64,000 nucleotides of DNA from positions 45,369-109,368 of the forward strand of contig NZ_JACXIZ010000024.1 of NCBI RefSeq assembly GCF_014705605.1, given 5' to 3'. The notes beneath the pieces were generated by a model. That model worked only from the letters and a program-made list of their open reading frames with translations. It had not been told where the DNA came from and searched no databases. This stretch comes from Paenibacillus sabuli (GTDB lineage Bacteria > Bacillota > Bacilli > Paenibacillales > Paenibacillaceae). The stretch's first letter is position 1; each line of letters starts with the position of its first letter. Positions 21,291 through 29,778 of the stretch are shown here, in pieces. Both the position numbers and the translations under genes were made by a program.

Positions 21291-22757
21291 CTAAGCCCGC
21301 ACCCGCGTCAGCCGCAGCGCGATATACTCGCGTCCCGGCAGGTCCACGCGGACCGAGCCATGGAGCAGGCCTTCTACCGGACGGATCGTCATCGCCCACG
21401 TATCAATCACTTCGGCTTTGAAATAGACGCCCTCCGGCAGCTCCAGGACGCGGTACGCCGGCCGGTGAATGCCGAAATACTGCAAATAATAAACGCCCTC
21501 GACACCTAGCGTCGGCACATCGTTCACCTCGGGAATGCGTCTCGCGCTCTCAGGCGCCTCCTCCAGAATGCGACGCAGGAAGGCGATGCGCGCCGGACTC
21601 TCTCCGTGCAGTACCCCGCCCTTGGCCCACCAGATCACGTCGTGCTCGTGCACGAACGTCTCGCCATGCGTGCAGTAGCCGCCGCGGGCCACCACATCCC
21701 AAAAACGGCGAGTCATCTCTTGCCCTGTAATATTGCCCCAGCGCTGCGGCAGGTTCCCCTCGTAGCAGCATTCGTCGACGACGATCGGCTTGCCGTAGGC
21801 GGTGTGCCAGATCGGCGGCAGCGTCACGTCCCAATGCTGTGCGCTCATATGCGTAATGGCGGGATGATTGTGGTCGAACAGCTTGACGCTGGCATGATCG
21901 TACATCTTGGTGCCGTTGTGTATGGAGCGCAGCCGACCGTACGGATCGGACGCGGCGGTTATTTCGAGCAAGCGCTCCCAATCTTGAATGGATTTCCCCT
22001 TGACGAAGTCGTATTCGTTGGCGAGCGCCCACCACACGTTGCGGAAGGCGGCGAGCCTGGCGATCACATAGCGCAGATAGCGGGCATCCGTCTCGGCGCC
22101 GAGTGCGTCGAAGCCCCAGCGCCCCTTGTCGTAGGGATGAAAAAGAATGAGGTCTGCTTCAATGCCGAGCGCCTCCAGGTCGGCAACGCGCCTCTCGAGC
22201 TTGGCAAAAAAGCGCGGGTCAAAGCGCTCGAGATCGAAGCCGCCGCCTTGGCGGGCAGCAAACGGAAAGTGGTCCGGATCGGCGGAATTAAAGGCGTAAT
22301 GCTTCGGGAACACGCACATGCGCACTTTGTTGAACGGCGACTGCGCCAGCGTCTCCAGCGTCTGTGTCTGCAGCGCTTCGTCGACATGGATCCAGGCATA
22401 GCAGGTCGTCCCGAACGGATAGTACGGCGTGCCGTCGGCATAGGCGAACTGCGCGGCGCAGCTGACGCCGACCGGACCGCGATTGCCGCCGGTCGGCGGC
22501 AAGCAATTGAAATATCCAGTAGCGCTCAGCTCGGGGACGCTGCCGCTTATCGTATACGACCATTCGCCCTCTCGGTCCGGCATGAAGCGGACCCGGTATA
22601 TGCCGTCCCCGTCATAAAAACCGGGCGCCTTGACGACATGCTCGCCGCAGCGAAATTCGCCTTGCAGCGACTGATCTACATAAGGATTACCGCCAGTTGG
22701 TCCGCTGAGCGCAAGCTCAAAGCGTCCCCATCGCTCCACATTTTGAAGATTGACCAT
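21291..22757 (-). CDS. DUF5060/apiosidase-like glycoside hydrolase
   Basis: This 488-aa intracellular enzyme (no signal peptide) starts with a DUF5060-type beta domain (VERWGRFELALSG...NPY; about 5-75). A TIM-barrel catalytic region of the DUF4038/apiosidase-like kind follows (GTPYYPFGTTCYAWIH; FNKVRMCVFPKHY; NVWWALANEYDF; KPIVVDECCYEG), then a C-terminal DUF5605-type beta domain (about 400-488). The likely catalytic acids are E in ANEYDF and in VDECCYE. The exact substrate is unknown. The ATG follows AGGAGG. Its AT-rich promoter carries AACTAAA motifs also seen upstream of the isomerase operon at 28.3 kb. Confidence 0.85.
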   Translation of the reverse strand: MVNLQNVERWGRFELALSGPTGGNPYVDQSLQGEFRCGEHVVKAPGFYDGDGIYRVRFMPDREGEWSYTISGSVPELSATGYFNCLPPTGGNRGPVGVSCAAQFAYADGTPYYPFGTTCYAWIHVDEALQTQTLETLAQSPFNKVRMCVFPKHYAFNSADPDHFPFAARQGGGFDLERFDPRFFAKLERRVADLEALGIEADLILFHPYDKGRWGFDALGAETDARYLRYVIARLAAFRNVWWALANEYDFVKGKSIQDWERLLEITAASDPYGRLRSIHNGTKMYDHASVKLFDHNHPAITHMSAQHWDVTLPPIWHTAYGKPIVVDECCYEGNLPQRWGNITGQEMTRRFWDVVARGGYCTHGETFVHEHDVIWWAKGGVLHGESPARIAFLRRILEEAPESARRIPEVNDVPTLGVEGVYYLQYFGIHRPAYRVLELPEGVYFKAEVIDTWAMTIRPVEGLLHGSVRVDLPGREYIALRLTRVRA

Positions 22758-22773
22758 AAGAAAATGTCCTCCT

Positions 22774-22872
22774 AACTAAAAAAAAGTAAAAAAATTGTGA
22801 TAGAGAACTAAATTACAAACATTTTTTACTTTAATTAAATATAAATTTAGTTGAAACGCTCTCATTAGTCAA
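22774..22872 (-). promoter_or_regulatory. Promoter and AACTAAA motifs of the glycoside hydrolase gene
   Basis: On the minus strand TTGACT (plus positions 22867-22872) and TAAATT (22844-22849) are separated by 17 bp. The motif AACTAAA occurs on the minus strand at 22846-22852, overlapping the -10, and on the plus strand at 22774-22780 and 22806-22812. The 12-mer CAACTAAATTTA (22842-22853) recurs exactly at 28135-28146. A repressor covering the -10 is plausible. Confidence 0.5.
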
Positions 22873-23002
22873 TGCTGTTCGCAATGGATAAGAAGCACGG
22901 GATTCAAAAATTGGGGAAGCGACAAGCGTTGCGGCTGGCGACGGGGGCTTGCTATAATCGGCTTGAGCCGATCTGCGGCAAGCAACGGAAGGAAGTGAGC
23001 GG

Positions 23003-23710
23003 ATGCAGCGTATTCTGCTGTGCGAGGACGATCCCAAGCTCGCGGCGCTGCTGTGCGCCTGGATCGAAAAATACGGCTATGAAGCAACGGCGGTGACGGA
23101 TTTCGACGATGTGACGGGCGCCTTCCGAATGCATCGCCCGCATCTGGTGCTGCTCGACGTCAATCTACCGCGCTTCGACGGCTTCTATTGGTGCCGCCAG
23201 CTGCGGACGATGACGACCTGCCCGATCCTGTTCATCTCGGCCCGAGCCGGCGAGATGGATCAGGTCATGGCGCTGGAATACGGCGGCGACGATTACATCA
23301 CCAAGCCATTCCATTACGAGGTGGTCATGGCCAAGATTCGCAGCCATCTGCGGCGTGTCTACGGCGAGTATGCGGCCGACAAGACGGAGCGCGTCGTGCG
23401 GCTGGACGAGCTGGCCCTCTACCCGGAGCGCATGGAGCTGCAGCTGGCTGGCCAAGCAGCTGCGCTGACGAAGAAGGAGGCCGAGCTGCTGGAGCTGCTG
23501 GTGACGCAGTCGCCGCGCGTCGTCTCGCGCGATACGCTGCTGGAGCGGCTGTGGGACGACCAGCACTTCGTCGATGAAAATACGCTCAATGTGAATATCG
23601 CGCGCGTGCGCAAAAAGCTCCAGGAGCTGGGCGCGGACAATGCGATCGAGACGGTGCGGGGCGCCGGGTACCGTCTGCTGGCGACCTGGTCCGCCAAGGA
23701 GGCGCCGTGA
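23003..23710 (+). CDS. Response regulator, BceR type
   Basis: This 235-aa OmpR-family regulator has a receiver domain (E8/D9/D10, phospho-acceptor D52 in LLDVNLPRFDG, K in TKPFHY) and a winged helix (about 130-225, ending RGAGYRLLATW). It is the first gene of a four-gene Bce module and overlaps the kinase gene by 4 bp. A perfect BceR-type site, TTACA-N4-TGTAA, sits before the transporter genes. The module would respond to cell-wall-active peptide antibiotics. Confidence 0.9.
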   Translation: MQRILLCEDDPKLAALLCAWIEKYGYEATAVTDFDDVTGAFRMHRPHLVLLDVNLPRFDGFYWCRQLRTMTTCPILFISARAGEMDQVMALEYGGDDYITKPFHYEVVMAKIRSHLRRVYGEYAADKTERVVRLDELALYPERMELQLAGQAAALTKKEAELLELLVTQSPRVVSRDTLLERLWDDQHFVDENTLNVNIARVRKKLQELGADNAIETVRGAGYRLLATWSAKEAP

Positions 23711-24705
23711 AGCTGTTTTGGCGCGAGCATCTGCCCTTGATTGGCTTGCAACTGCTCACGCTCGCGACGCTGGTGCTGATTTTTTGGCTGGACGGCTACC
23801 GCAATGCGATGACTGTGCTGTACGCGGTTTTTTTGGGACTGGTACTGCTCTCCGGCTATTTGACATACCGCTATATCACGCGGCGCGCGCTGTACCGCAG
23901 GCTGAGCGAGCCGCTGCCGACGCTGGACGCCTCCGTGCTGACGCACGGCCGCGCCCCGCTGGCCGAAGCGATGGATCGGCTGCTGCGCACGCAGTACGAT
24001 CATTACCAGGAGCGGCTGATCCGCTGGGAGAAGCGCCAGCAGGAGCATCTGACCTTCATGAATCAGTGGGTGCATCAGATGAAGACGCCGCTCTCGGTCA
24101 TTCATCTGACCGTGCAAGAGCACGAGGGGGACGGCTATGCCAGCATCGCCGAGGAGGCGGAGCGGATCGAGCGGGGGCTGGAGACCGTCCTCTATGCCGC
24201 TCGGCTGGAGGCGTTCGAGCAGGACTTTCAGGTCGAGTCGCTGCCGCTGCGCACGATTGTCGAGCGCGCCATCCACGAGCATAAGCGGCTGTTCATTCGC
24301 AGCCGGGTCTATCCCGAGGTGCAGGTGCCCGGGGAGGTGCGCGTCGAGACCGACGCGAAGTGGCTGCTGTTCGTGCTGGGCCAGCTGACGAGCAACGCCG
24401 TCAAGTATTCCGCGGGCACCGAGACCCGGGTGGTGTATGCCGCAGCGCGAGAGCCCGACGCGATCGTACTCGAGGTGCGCGACCGCGGCGTGGGCATCCC
24501 CCAGCGCGACCTGCGACGCGTGCTTCAGCCCTTTTATACAGGGGACAACGGGCGCACGCATCGCGAATCGACGGGAATGGGCCTGTATCTGGCGGCGCAG
24601 ATCTGCGAGCGTCTGGGCCACCGCATCGAGCTGCGCTCCGAGGTCGGCGTCGGCACGACCGTGCGGCTCCATTTTTTGTCCTCGGCGAACCTTACAGCGA
24701 TGTAA
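23707..24705 (+). CDS. Intramembrane-sensing histidine kinase, BceS type
   Basis: This 332-aa kinase has only two membrane segments (about 10-28 and 37-55) with almost no external loop, the hallmark of Bce-type kinases that sense flux through their partner transporter. The phospho-acceptor is H123 in WVHQMKTPLSVIHL; the ATPase domain has DRGVGIPQRDL and STGMGLYLAAQI. A GTG start overlaps the regulator gene. The operator for the downstream transporter genes overlaps the last codons of this gene. Confidence 0.92.
   Translation: MKLFWREHLPLIGLQLLTLATLVLIFWLDGYRNAMTVLYAVFLGLVLLSGYLTYRYITRRALYRRLSEPLPTLDASVLTHGRAPLAEAMDRLLRTQYDHYQERLIRWEKRQQEHLTFMNQWVHQMKTPLSVIHLTVQEHEGDGYASIAEEAERIERGLETVLYAARLEAFEQDFQVESLPLRTIVERAIHEHKRLFIRSRVYPEVQVPGEVRVETDAKWLLFVLGQLTSNAVKYSAGTETRVVYAAAREPDAIVLEVRDRGVGIPQRDLRRVLQPFYTGDNGRTHRESTGMGLYLAAQICERLGHRIELRSEVGVGTTVRLHFLSSANLTAM
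24692..24705 (+). promoter_or_regulatory. BceR-type operator
   Basis: TTACA-GCGA-TGTAA is a perfect match to the TNACA-N4-TGTAA inverted repeat described for BceR-like regulators. It overlaps the stop codon of the kinase gene and lies 32 bp upstream of the candidate -35 of bceA. Confidence 0.7.
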
Positions 24706-24737
24706 GGCGTGTGAAAGGCAGCGCGATAGAAGCTTCC

Positions 24738-24767
24738 TTGCCGTCCAGGGTACACTGGGAGCATAAC
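24738..24767 (+). promoter_or_regulatory. Candidate promoter for the BceAB-type transporter genes
   Basis: TTGCCG (24738-24743) and CATAAC (24762-24767) are separated by 18 bp, a weak sigma-A-like pair. It lies between the BceR-type operator and the ATPase start, which fits an activator-dependent promoter. Confidence 0.4.
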
Positions 24768-24847
24768 GGAAGCGAGGCCGGCCGGACCACTGCCAGTGGA
24801 CAGCGGCGACGGGCTTCGCCTCGGCGATAGAAGGGAGCCGATTCACT

Positions 24848-25618
24848 ATGGAACTGCTGCGCATCAAGCAGCTGAGCAAGGTATATGGCGGCAAGCTGGC
24901 CTACCGCGCGCTCACCGACATTTCGCTGTCGATCGAAAAAGGCGAGTTCGTCGGCATCATGGGGCCGTCGGGGAGCGGCAAGACGACGCTGCTGCAGCTC
25001 GTGGCCACCATCGATTCGCCCACGACGGGCGAGATTCTGATCAACGGCAGCAATCCGCATTTGCTCGGCAAAAACAAGCTGGCCCGTTTTCGCCGGCGCG
25101 AGCTGGGCTTTGTTTTTCAGGACTTCAATCTGCTGAATACGCTGACCGTGCTGGAAAATATCGTGCTGCCGCTCACGCTCGACGGCGAGCGCGCCGACGT
25201 GATGACGAAGAAGGCGGAGGCCATCGCGGAAAAGCTCGGCATCGCCGAAGTGCTGAACAAGCGCACCTACGAAATTTCGGGCGGCCAAGCGCAGCGCGCG
25301 GCGATCGCGCGTGCGATCATTCACGAGCCGAGTCTGCTCTGCGCGGACGAGCCCACGGGCAATCTGGACTCGAAGTCGGCGCGGGCCGTGATGGAGCTGC
25401 TGGCGCGTCTCAATGCCGAGGAAGCCGCCACGATGATGCTCGTGACGCACGATGCGCTCGCCGCGAGCTATTGCCAGCGCGTCATCTTCATCAAGGACGG
25501 GGAGCTGTTCAACGAGCTGCATCGCGGCGAATCGCGGCAGGCGTTCTTCCAGAGCATCATTGACGTGCTCTCGCTGATGGGAGGGGGCGCCCATGACCTT
25601 TCGTCGATTCGCGTTTAA
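24848..25618 (+). CDS. ABC transporter ATP-binding protein, BceA type
   Basis: This 256-aa ATPase of the MacB/BceA family has Walker A GPSGSGKTT (about 38-46), Q-loop FVFQDFNLL, signature ISGGQAQR, Walker B LLCADEPTG and H-loop VTHD. It energises the permease encoded next, with which it overlaps by 26 bp. ATG at 24848 follows GAAGGGAGCCG. Expected role: removal or target protection against bacitracin-like or lantibiotic peptides at the membrane surface. Confidence 0.93.
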   Translation: MELLRIKQLSKVYGGKLAYRALTDISLSIEKGEFVGIMGPSGSGKTTLLQLVATIDSPTTGEILINGSNPHLLGKNKLARFRRRELGFVFQDFNLLNTLTVLENIVLPLTLDGERADVMTKKAEAIAEKLGIAEVLNKRTYEISGGQAQRAAIARAIIHEPSLLCADEPTGNLDSKSARAVMELLARLNAEEAATMMLVTHDALAASYCQRVIFIKDGELFNELHRGESRQAFFQSIIDVLSLMGGGAHDLSSIRV

Positions 25619-27488
25619 CAATGTGATGCGCAACAAGCGCATGTATGCCGCCTATTTCCTGAGCAGCGCCTTCGCGGTCATGGTGTTTTTTGTGTATGCG
25701 ATCTTTGCCTTTCATCCGGCGCTGGGCGGCGACGCGCTGCGCAGCGAGGTGGCCACCGGCCTTCACTTTGCGGAGGGCATCATCTATGTGTTCTCCTTCT
25801 TCTTCGTGCTGTACTCGATGAGCGCGTTCCTCAAGCGGCGCAAAAAAGAATTCGGCTTGCTCATGCTGCACGGCATGACGAGCCTGCAGCTTCGCATGAT
25901 GGTCTTCCTGGAGAACGTCATTATCGGCGTGCTGGCGACGTTGGCCGGCATCGGCCTCGGCTTGATCGGAGCGAAGGGGATTCTGCTGGGGGCCGAGAAT
26001 ATGCTGGGTCTGGAGGAGACGCTGGCCTTCTATCTTCCGGTGTATGCCATCGGCTTGACGCTGGCCGCCTTTGTCGTGCTGTTCGTCGTCATCTCGCTGT
26101 TGACGGTGGTCATCCTCCGCAGCAGCCGGCTGATCGACCTGCTCAAGGGCGGCTCGCGGCCGCGGCCCGAACCGCGCGCTTCGAAGCTGCTCTCCGTACT
26201 GGCCGCATTGCTGCTGATGGTCGGCTACAGCGTGGCGCTGAGCGTCAAGGGAATGGCGGTCGTGGCGGCATTGATTCCGGTGACGCTGGTCGTCATCGTC
26301 GGCACCTACTTCCTGTTCACGCAGCTCAGTGTATTTCTGATCGGCGCGGCGAAGCGCAATCGTCCTTTTTTTTGGCGACGCACCAATCTGCTGCTGTTCT
26401 CCGATCTGGCCTACCGGATGAAGGACAATGCACGGACTTTCTTCATGGTGGCGATCGTGTCGACCGTCGCCTTCTCCGCGATCGGCACGCTGGTCGGGTT
26501 CAAGGCGATGTTCACCGGCCAACTGGTCGAGAGCAATCCGTTCGCGTACAGCCTGCGGGTCTACGAAGGGGAAGATCCGACGGGCCGGCAGGTGGCCCGG
26601 CAGTTGGACTATATGCAAGAGGTGCTAGAGAGGGAAGGCATCGCCTATGACCGCTACGCGATCGCGCTGCCGAGCTTCAATACCGAGCAAGGACAGCTTA
26701 CCGTCGTGCGCGCCTCCGACTACAATGCGATGGCTCGGGCGGCGGGTCAGACGCAGGTGGAGCCGGAGGGAGACAACGTGGCGGTCGTTCTGCCGGTGAG
26801 CGATACGATGCAGGAGATCAGGGCGCCGAGGTCGTCCTTTACGCTGGAGGACGGCAGCCGCCTGCAGGTGCAGCGTGTCGTCACGTCCAGCGCGGTCTCC
26901 TATTTCGAGGCGTATGCGGTCGCGGCCGACGATTGGACGGGCTGGTCGCGCGAGCCGATCCGGACGCAGTACTACTATGTGTATGATACACCTGAGCACC
27001 GCGGGAGCGCGGCCGCAGGTGCGGCCATGCGCGCTTATTGGGAGGAGCACAGCGACGGCGACACCTATCTGTTCGCGCAGGCGTACCAGCTCCAGCAGAT
27101 GAATCAGGGCTACGGCGCAGTGCTGTTCGTCGGCCTGTTCATCGGTGCGGTCTTCTTCGTGGCCTCGGGCAGTTTTTTGTACTTTCGCTTGTACACCGAT
27201 CTGGACGAGGACAAAGCCAAATTCACCGCTATCCGCAAGCTCGGTCTGGAGGACCGCGAGCTGTCCCGCGTCCTGACCTGGCAGCTGGTGCTACTCTTCT
27301 TCCTGCCGATCGGGGTGGCGCTCGTCCACGGGGCAGTGGCGCTCACTTCGCTGCAACGAATGTTCAATTACTCGCTCGTTCGCGAATCCGCGCTCGTGCT
27401 GGGCGCCTTCTTCCTGGTGCAGACGCTCTACTTCGTGCTCATCCGCTGGCGTTATATCCGGCAGGTGCGCGAGGAGATGCGCGCCTGA
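25593..27488 (+). CDS. ABC transporter permease, BceB type
   Basis: This 631-aa FtsX-family permease starts TFRRFAFNNVMRNKRMYAAYFLS, typical of BceB. About ten membrane segments are visible. A large extracellular domain of about 200 residues (about 315-505) separates segments 7 and 8 and serves in sensing and peptide binding. Start ATG at 25593 follows GGGAGGGGG and overlaps the ATPase gene. Length is close to the usual ~640 aa. Confidence 0.92.
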   Translation: MTFRRFAFNNVMRNKRMYAAYFLSSAFAVMVFFVYAIFAFHPALGGDALRSEVATGLHFAEGIIYVFSFFFVLYSMSAFLKRRKKEFGLLMLHGMTSLQLRMMVFLENVIIGVLATLAGIGLGLIGAKGILLGAENMLGLEETLAFYLPVYAIGLTLAAFVVLFVVISLLTVVILRSSRLIDLLKGGSRPRPEPRASKLLSVLAALLLMVGYSVALSVKGMAVVAALIPVTLVVIVGTYFLFTQLSVFLIGAAKRNRPFFWRRTNLLLFSDLAYRMKDNARTFFMVAIVSTVAFSAIGTLVGFKAMFTGQLVESNPFAYSLRVYEGEDPTGRQVARQLDYMQEVLEREGIAYDRYAIALPSFNTEQGQLTVVRASDYNAMARAAGQTQVEPEGDNVAVVLPVSDTMQEIRAPRSSFTLEDGSRLQVQRVVTSSAVSYFEAYAVAADDWTGWSREPIRTQYYYVYDTPEHRGSAAAGAAMRAYWEEHSDGDTYLFAQAYQLQQMNQGYGAVLFVGLFIGAVFFVASGSFLYFRLYTDLDEDKAKFTAIRKLGLEDRELSRVLTWQLVLLFFLPIGVALVHGAVALTSLQRMFNYSLVRESALVLGAFFLVQTLYFVLIRWRYIRQVREEMRA

Positions 27489-27566
27489 GTGCGAGTGGGA
27501 GTCGTGCGAGTGGAAGTCCGGCTCGGACGCAGAGCGGCGACTTGGGCGGCATTGCGAATGCCCCGT

Positions 27567-27598
27567 AATCCCCTTCCCCCATCGGGAAGGGGATTTTT
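27567..27598 (+). terminator. Terminator of the Bce-type operon
   Basis: The stem AATCCCCTTCCC / GGGAAGGGGATT is followed by T residues at 27593-27597. It ends the four-gene module just before the first 50-bp repeat array. Confidence 0.85.
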
Positions 27599-27640
27599 GA
27601 GTTTGTGCATTTTATAAGTTGCGCGCACCGGAATGCGATC

Positions 27641-27967
27641 GGAATCGGCCCCGGCGACGAAATAAGCGCAAATTGCGAGGTTACAGGGACGGAATTGGCT
27701 CCGGCGATGAAATAAGCGCAAATTGCGAGGTTACAGGGACGGAATCGGCCCCGGCGACGAAATAAGCGCAAATTGCGAGGTTACAGGGACGGAATCGGCC
27801 CCGGCGACGAAATAAGCGCAAATTGCGAGGTTACAGGGACGGAATCGGCTCCGGCGACGAAATAAGCGCAAATTGTGAGGTTACAGGGGCGGAATCGGCC
27901 CCGGCGACGAAATAAGCGCAAATTGTGAGGTTACAGGGACGGAATCGGCTCCGGCGACGAAATAAGC
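27641..27967 (+). repeat. 50-bp tandem repeat array 1 (6.5 copies)
   Basis: Units start at 27641, 27691, 27741, 27791, 27841, 27891 and 27941 (the last is partial). The unit reads GGAATCGGCCCCGGCGAC, GAAATAAGCGCAAATTGC, GAGGTTACAGGGAC, with few point changes (GGCC/GGCT, TTGC/TTGT). The core TAAGCG-N12-TTACAG is shared with arrays 2 and 3. It lies between the Bce terminator and the AT-rich promoter region of the isomerase operon. Spacers are as conserved as cores, so it is not a CRISPR array. Confidence 0.95.
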
Positions 27968-28134
27968 CAGTGAACGCGACTCCCTGCGCGCTTCCCTACA
28001 CAGGTGCTTTCCGATTGCATCCACCACTACATATCACCACTGCATGACGACTTCATCACCATTGTATCCACTACTGGATTAGCTTCTCTATCCCCAGCAA
28101 CTTGAACATTTTTTTAAAAAATTCAGCACTCTCC

Positions 28135-28240
28135 CAACTAAATTTAACTAAAAATCTGGATTTACGGTTTTAATGCATTGACAGAACAATTTGAGCAATG
28201 ATAGCATAGCAATTAAGGAACTAAACTTTATATAAACTAA
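28135..28240 (+). promoter_or_regulatory. Promoter region of the isomerase/transketolase/kinase operon
   Basis: This AT-rich island within 27968-28331 (no gene seen) has TTGACA (28178-28183) and TAGCAT (28202-28207) 18 bp apart. AACTAAA motifs lie at 28136 and 28146 (10 bp apart, same helix face), at 28219, and as AACTAAT at 28235. They could be operator half-sites for a repressor or activator shared with the glycoside hydrolase at 21.3 kb. Confidence 0.5.
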
Positions 28241-28331
28241 TATTTAATTTTAGTATTTTTTTACCGAAATCCATTTGGTGTTGGACAAACCAAGAGCAAA
28301 AAAAGCGAGGCATAAAAAGGAGAGTGAACAA

Positions 28332-29765
28332 ATGAAAAAGATGAAGCTCGGCTACGCGCCCACCCGCCGGTTCGTCTTCAGTGCGGAGGACGCGCACCGC
28401 TACAAGGTGACCATCCGGGAGAAGCTCGACAGCTTCGGACTCGATATGGACATCGTCGATCTGGAGGGCATCAACGACGAAGGTCTGCTGTTCGGAGACA
28501 ACATCGACGCCGACAAAATCATCGAGCGCTTCCGCCAGGAACAGGTGGACGCCGTGTTTTTCCCGCATTGCAACTTCGGTACCGAGGACACGGTCGCCCG
28601 TGTCGGCAAGGCGCTCGGCAAGCCGGTGCTGCTGTGGGGACCGCGCGACGAGGCGCCGCTCGAGGACGGCACGCGGCTGCGCGATACGCAGTGCGGGCTC
28701 TTTGCGACCGGCAAGGTGCTGCGGCGCTTTAACGTTCCGTTCACCTATGTGCCGAATACGCGCGTCGACGATCCGGTTTTTGAACGCGGTTTCACGAACT
28801 TCGCAGCCGCCGCCAACGTCGTGCGCCAGTTCCGCAGCCTGCGCATCCTGCAGATCGGGCCGCGCCCGGCTTCGTTCTGGACGATGATCTGCAACGAGGG
28901 CGAGCTGCTGGAGCGCTTCGGCATCGAGGTGCACCCGATCACCCTCGTCGATATTCAGCGGACGTCGGCGCGCGTGGCCAAGACGGGCGGCTCGGAGCTG
29001 GCAGCGGCGGTGGACTGGATCAAGGCGAAGCTGGATTGGTCGGAGGTGACCGAGGAGGACGTGATTCGCATTGCCTCGCTCAAGGTCGCGATGCGGCAAT
29101 ATGCCGAGCAGACCGGCAGCGGCGCGGTTGCGATCCAGTGCTGGTCGTCGCTGCAGGATGCGATGGGCATCATGCCGTGTCTGGCCAATGCGATCCTCAC
29201 CGACGAGCAGATCCCGGTCACCTGCGAGACCGACATCCACGGCGCGATTACCTCGGTGATGGTGCAGGCGGCGACGATGAATACCGCCCCGACGTTTTTT
29301 GCGGATCTGACGATTCGTCATCCCGACAATCCCAACGGCGAGCTGCTGTTCCACTGCGGCAACTTCCCGGTCTCGCTCAGTGTGGAGGAGCGCCCCAAGC
29401 TGCGCAAGCACTTCCTGTTCGCGGACCACGCGCCGGGCACGCACGAGGGCGAGATTCGCGGCGGCGGCATGACGCTGGCTCGCTTCGACGGCGATCATGG
29501 CGAGTACCAGCTGTTCCTGGGCCGCGCCAACGGGATCAAGGGGCCGTATACGCGCGGCTCGTATGTCTGGGTCGAGGTGAACGACTGGCCGCTCTGGGAG
29601 GAGAAGCTCGTCAAGGGGCCGTATGTGCATCATTCGGTCGGCATTCATGCCAATGCAATTCCGGCGTTGTACGAGGCGTGCAGCTACATTCCCGGCTTGA
29701 CGCCGGACCCGGTCGATCCGACCGCAAGCGAAATTCAGGCCTGGCTGCGCGGCGCCGGTCTGTAA
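28332..29765 (+). CDS. L-fucose/L-arabinose isomerase-family protein
   Basis: This 477-aa protein has the fold pattern of the FucI/AraA isomerase superfamily. Its C-terminal half carries likely metal ligands: E in VTCETDIHG, D in FFADLTIRH and a histidine in VHHSVGIHANA. The N-terminal half shows RFRQEQVDAVFFPHCNFGTED. It would convert an aldose to a ketose. ATG at 28332 follows AAAAGGAGAG; an upstream in-frame ATG lacks a site. It is first of a four-gene operon with split transketolase and an FGGY kinase, so it probably makes the ketose that the kinase phosphorylates. Confidence 0.85.
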   Translation: MKKMKLGYAPTRRFVFSAEDAHRYKVTIREKLDSFGLDMDIVDLEGINDEGLLFGDNIDADKIIERFRQEQVDAVFFPHCNFGTEDTVARVGKALGKPVLLWGPRDEAPLEDGTRLRDTQCGLFATGKVLRRFNVPFTYVPNTRVDDPVFERGFTNFAAAANVVRQFRSLRILQIGPRPASFWTMICNEGELLERFGIEVHPITLVDIQRTSARVAKTGGSELAAAVDWIKAKLDWSEVTEEDVIRIASLKVAMRQYAEQTGSGAVAIQCWSSLQDAMGIMPCLANAILTDEQIPVTCETDIHGAITSVMVQAATMNTAPTFFADLTIRHPDNPNGELLFHCGNFPVSLSVEERPKLRKHFLFADHAPGTHEGEIRGGGMTLARFDGDHGEYQLFLGRANGIKGPYTRGSYVWVEVNDWPLWEEKLVKGPYVHHSVGIHANAIPALYEACSYIPGLTPDPVDPTASEIQAWLRGAGL

Positions 29766-29778
29766 CTGAGGAGGAGCC

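Noticed and set aside
22842..22860. A full cre site at TTGAAACGCTCTCA
   Set aside because: It is one base short of the CcpA pattern. It could be a LacI-type palindrome but is too weak to annotate.
27641..27967. Possible CRISPR array (regular repeats of 50 bp)
   Set aside because: The spacers are as conserved as the cores within the array, and no cas genes are in the window. It is a plain tandem repeat.
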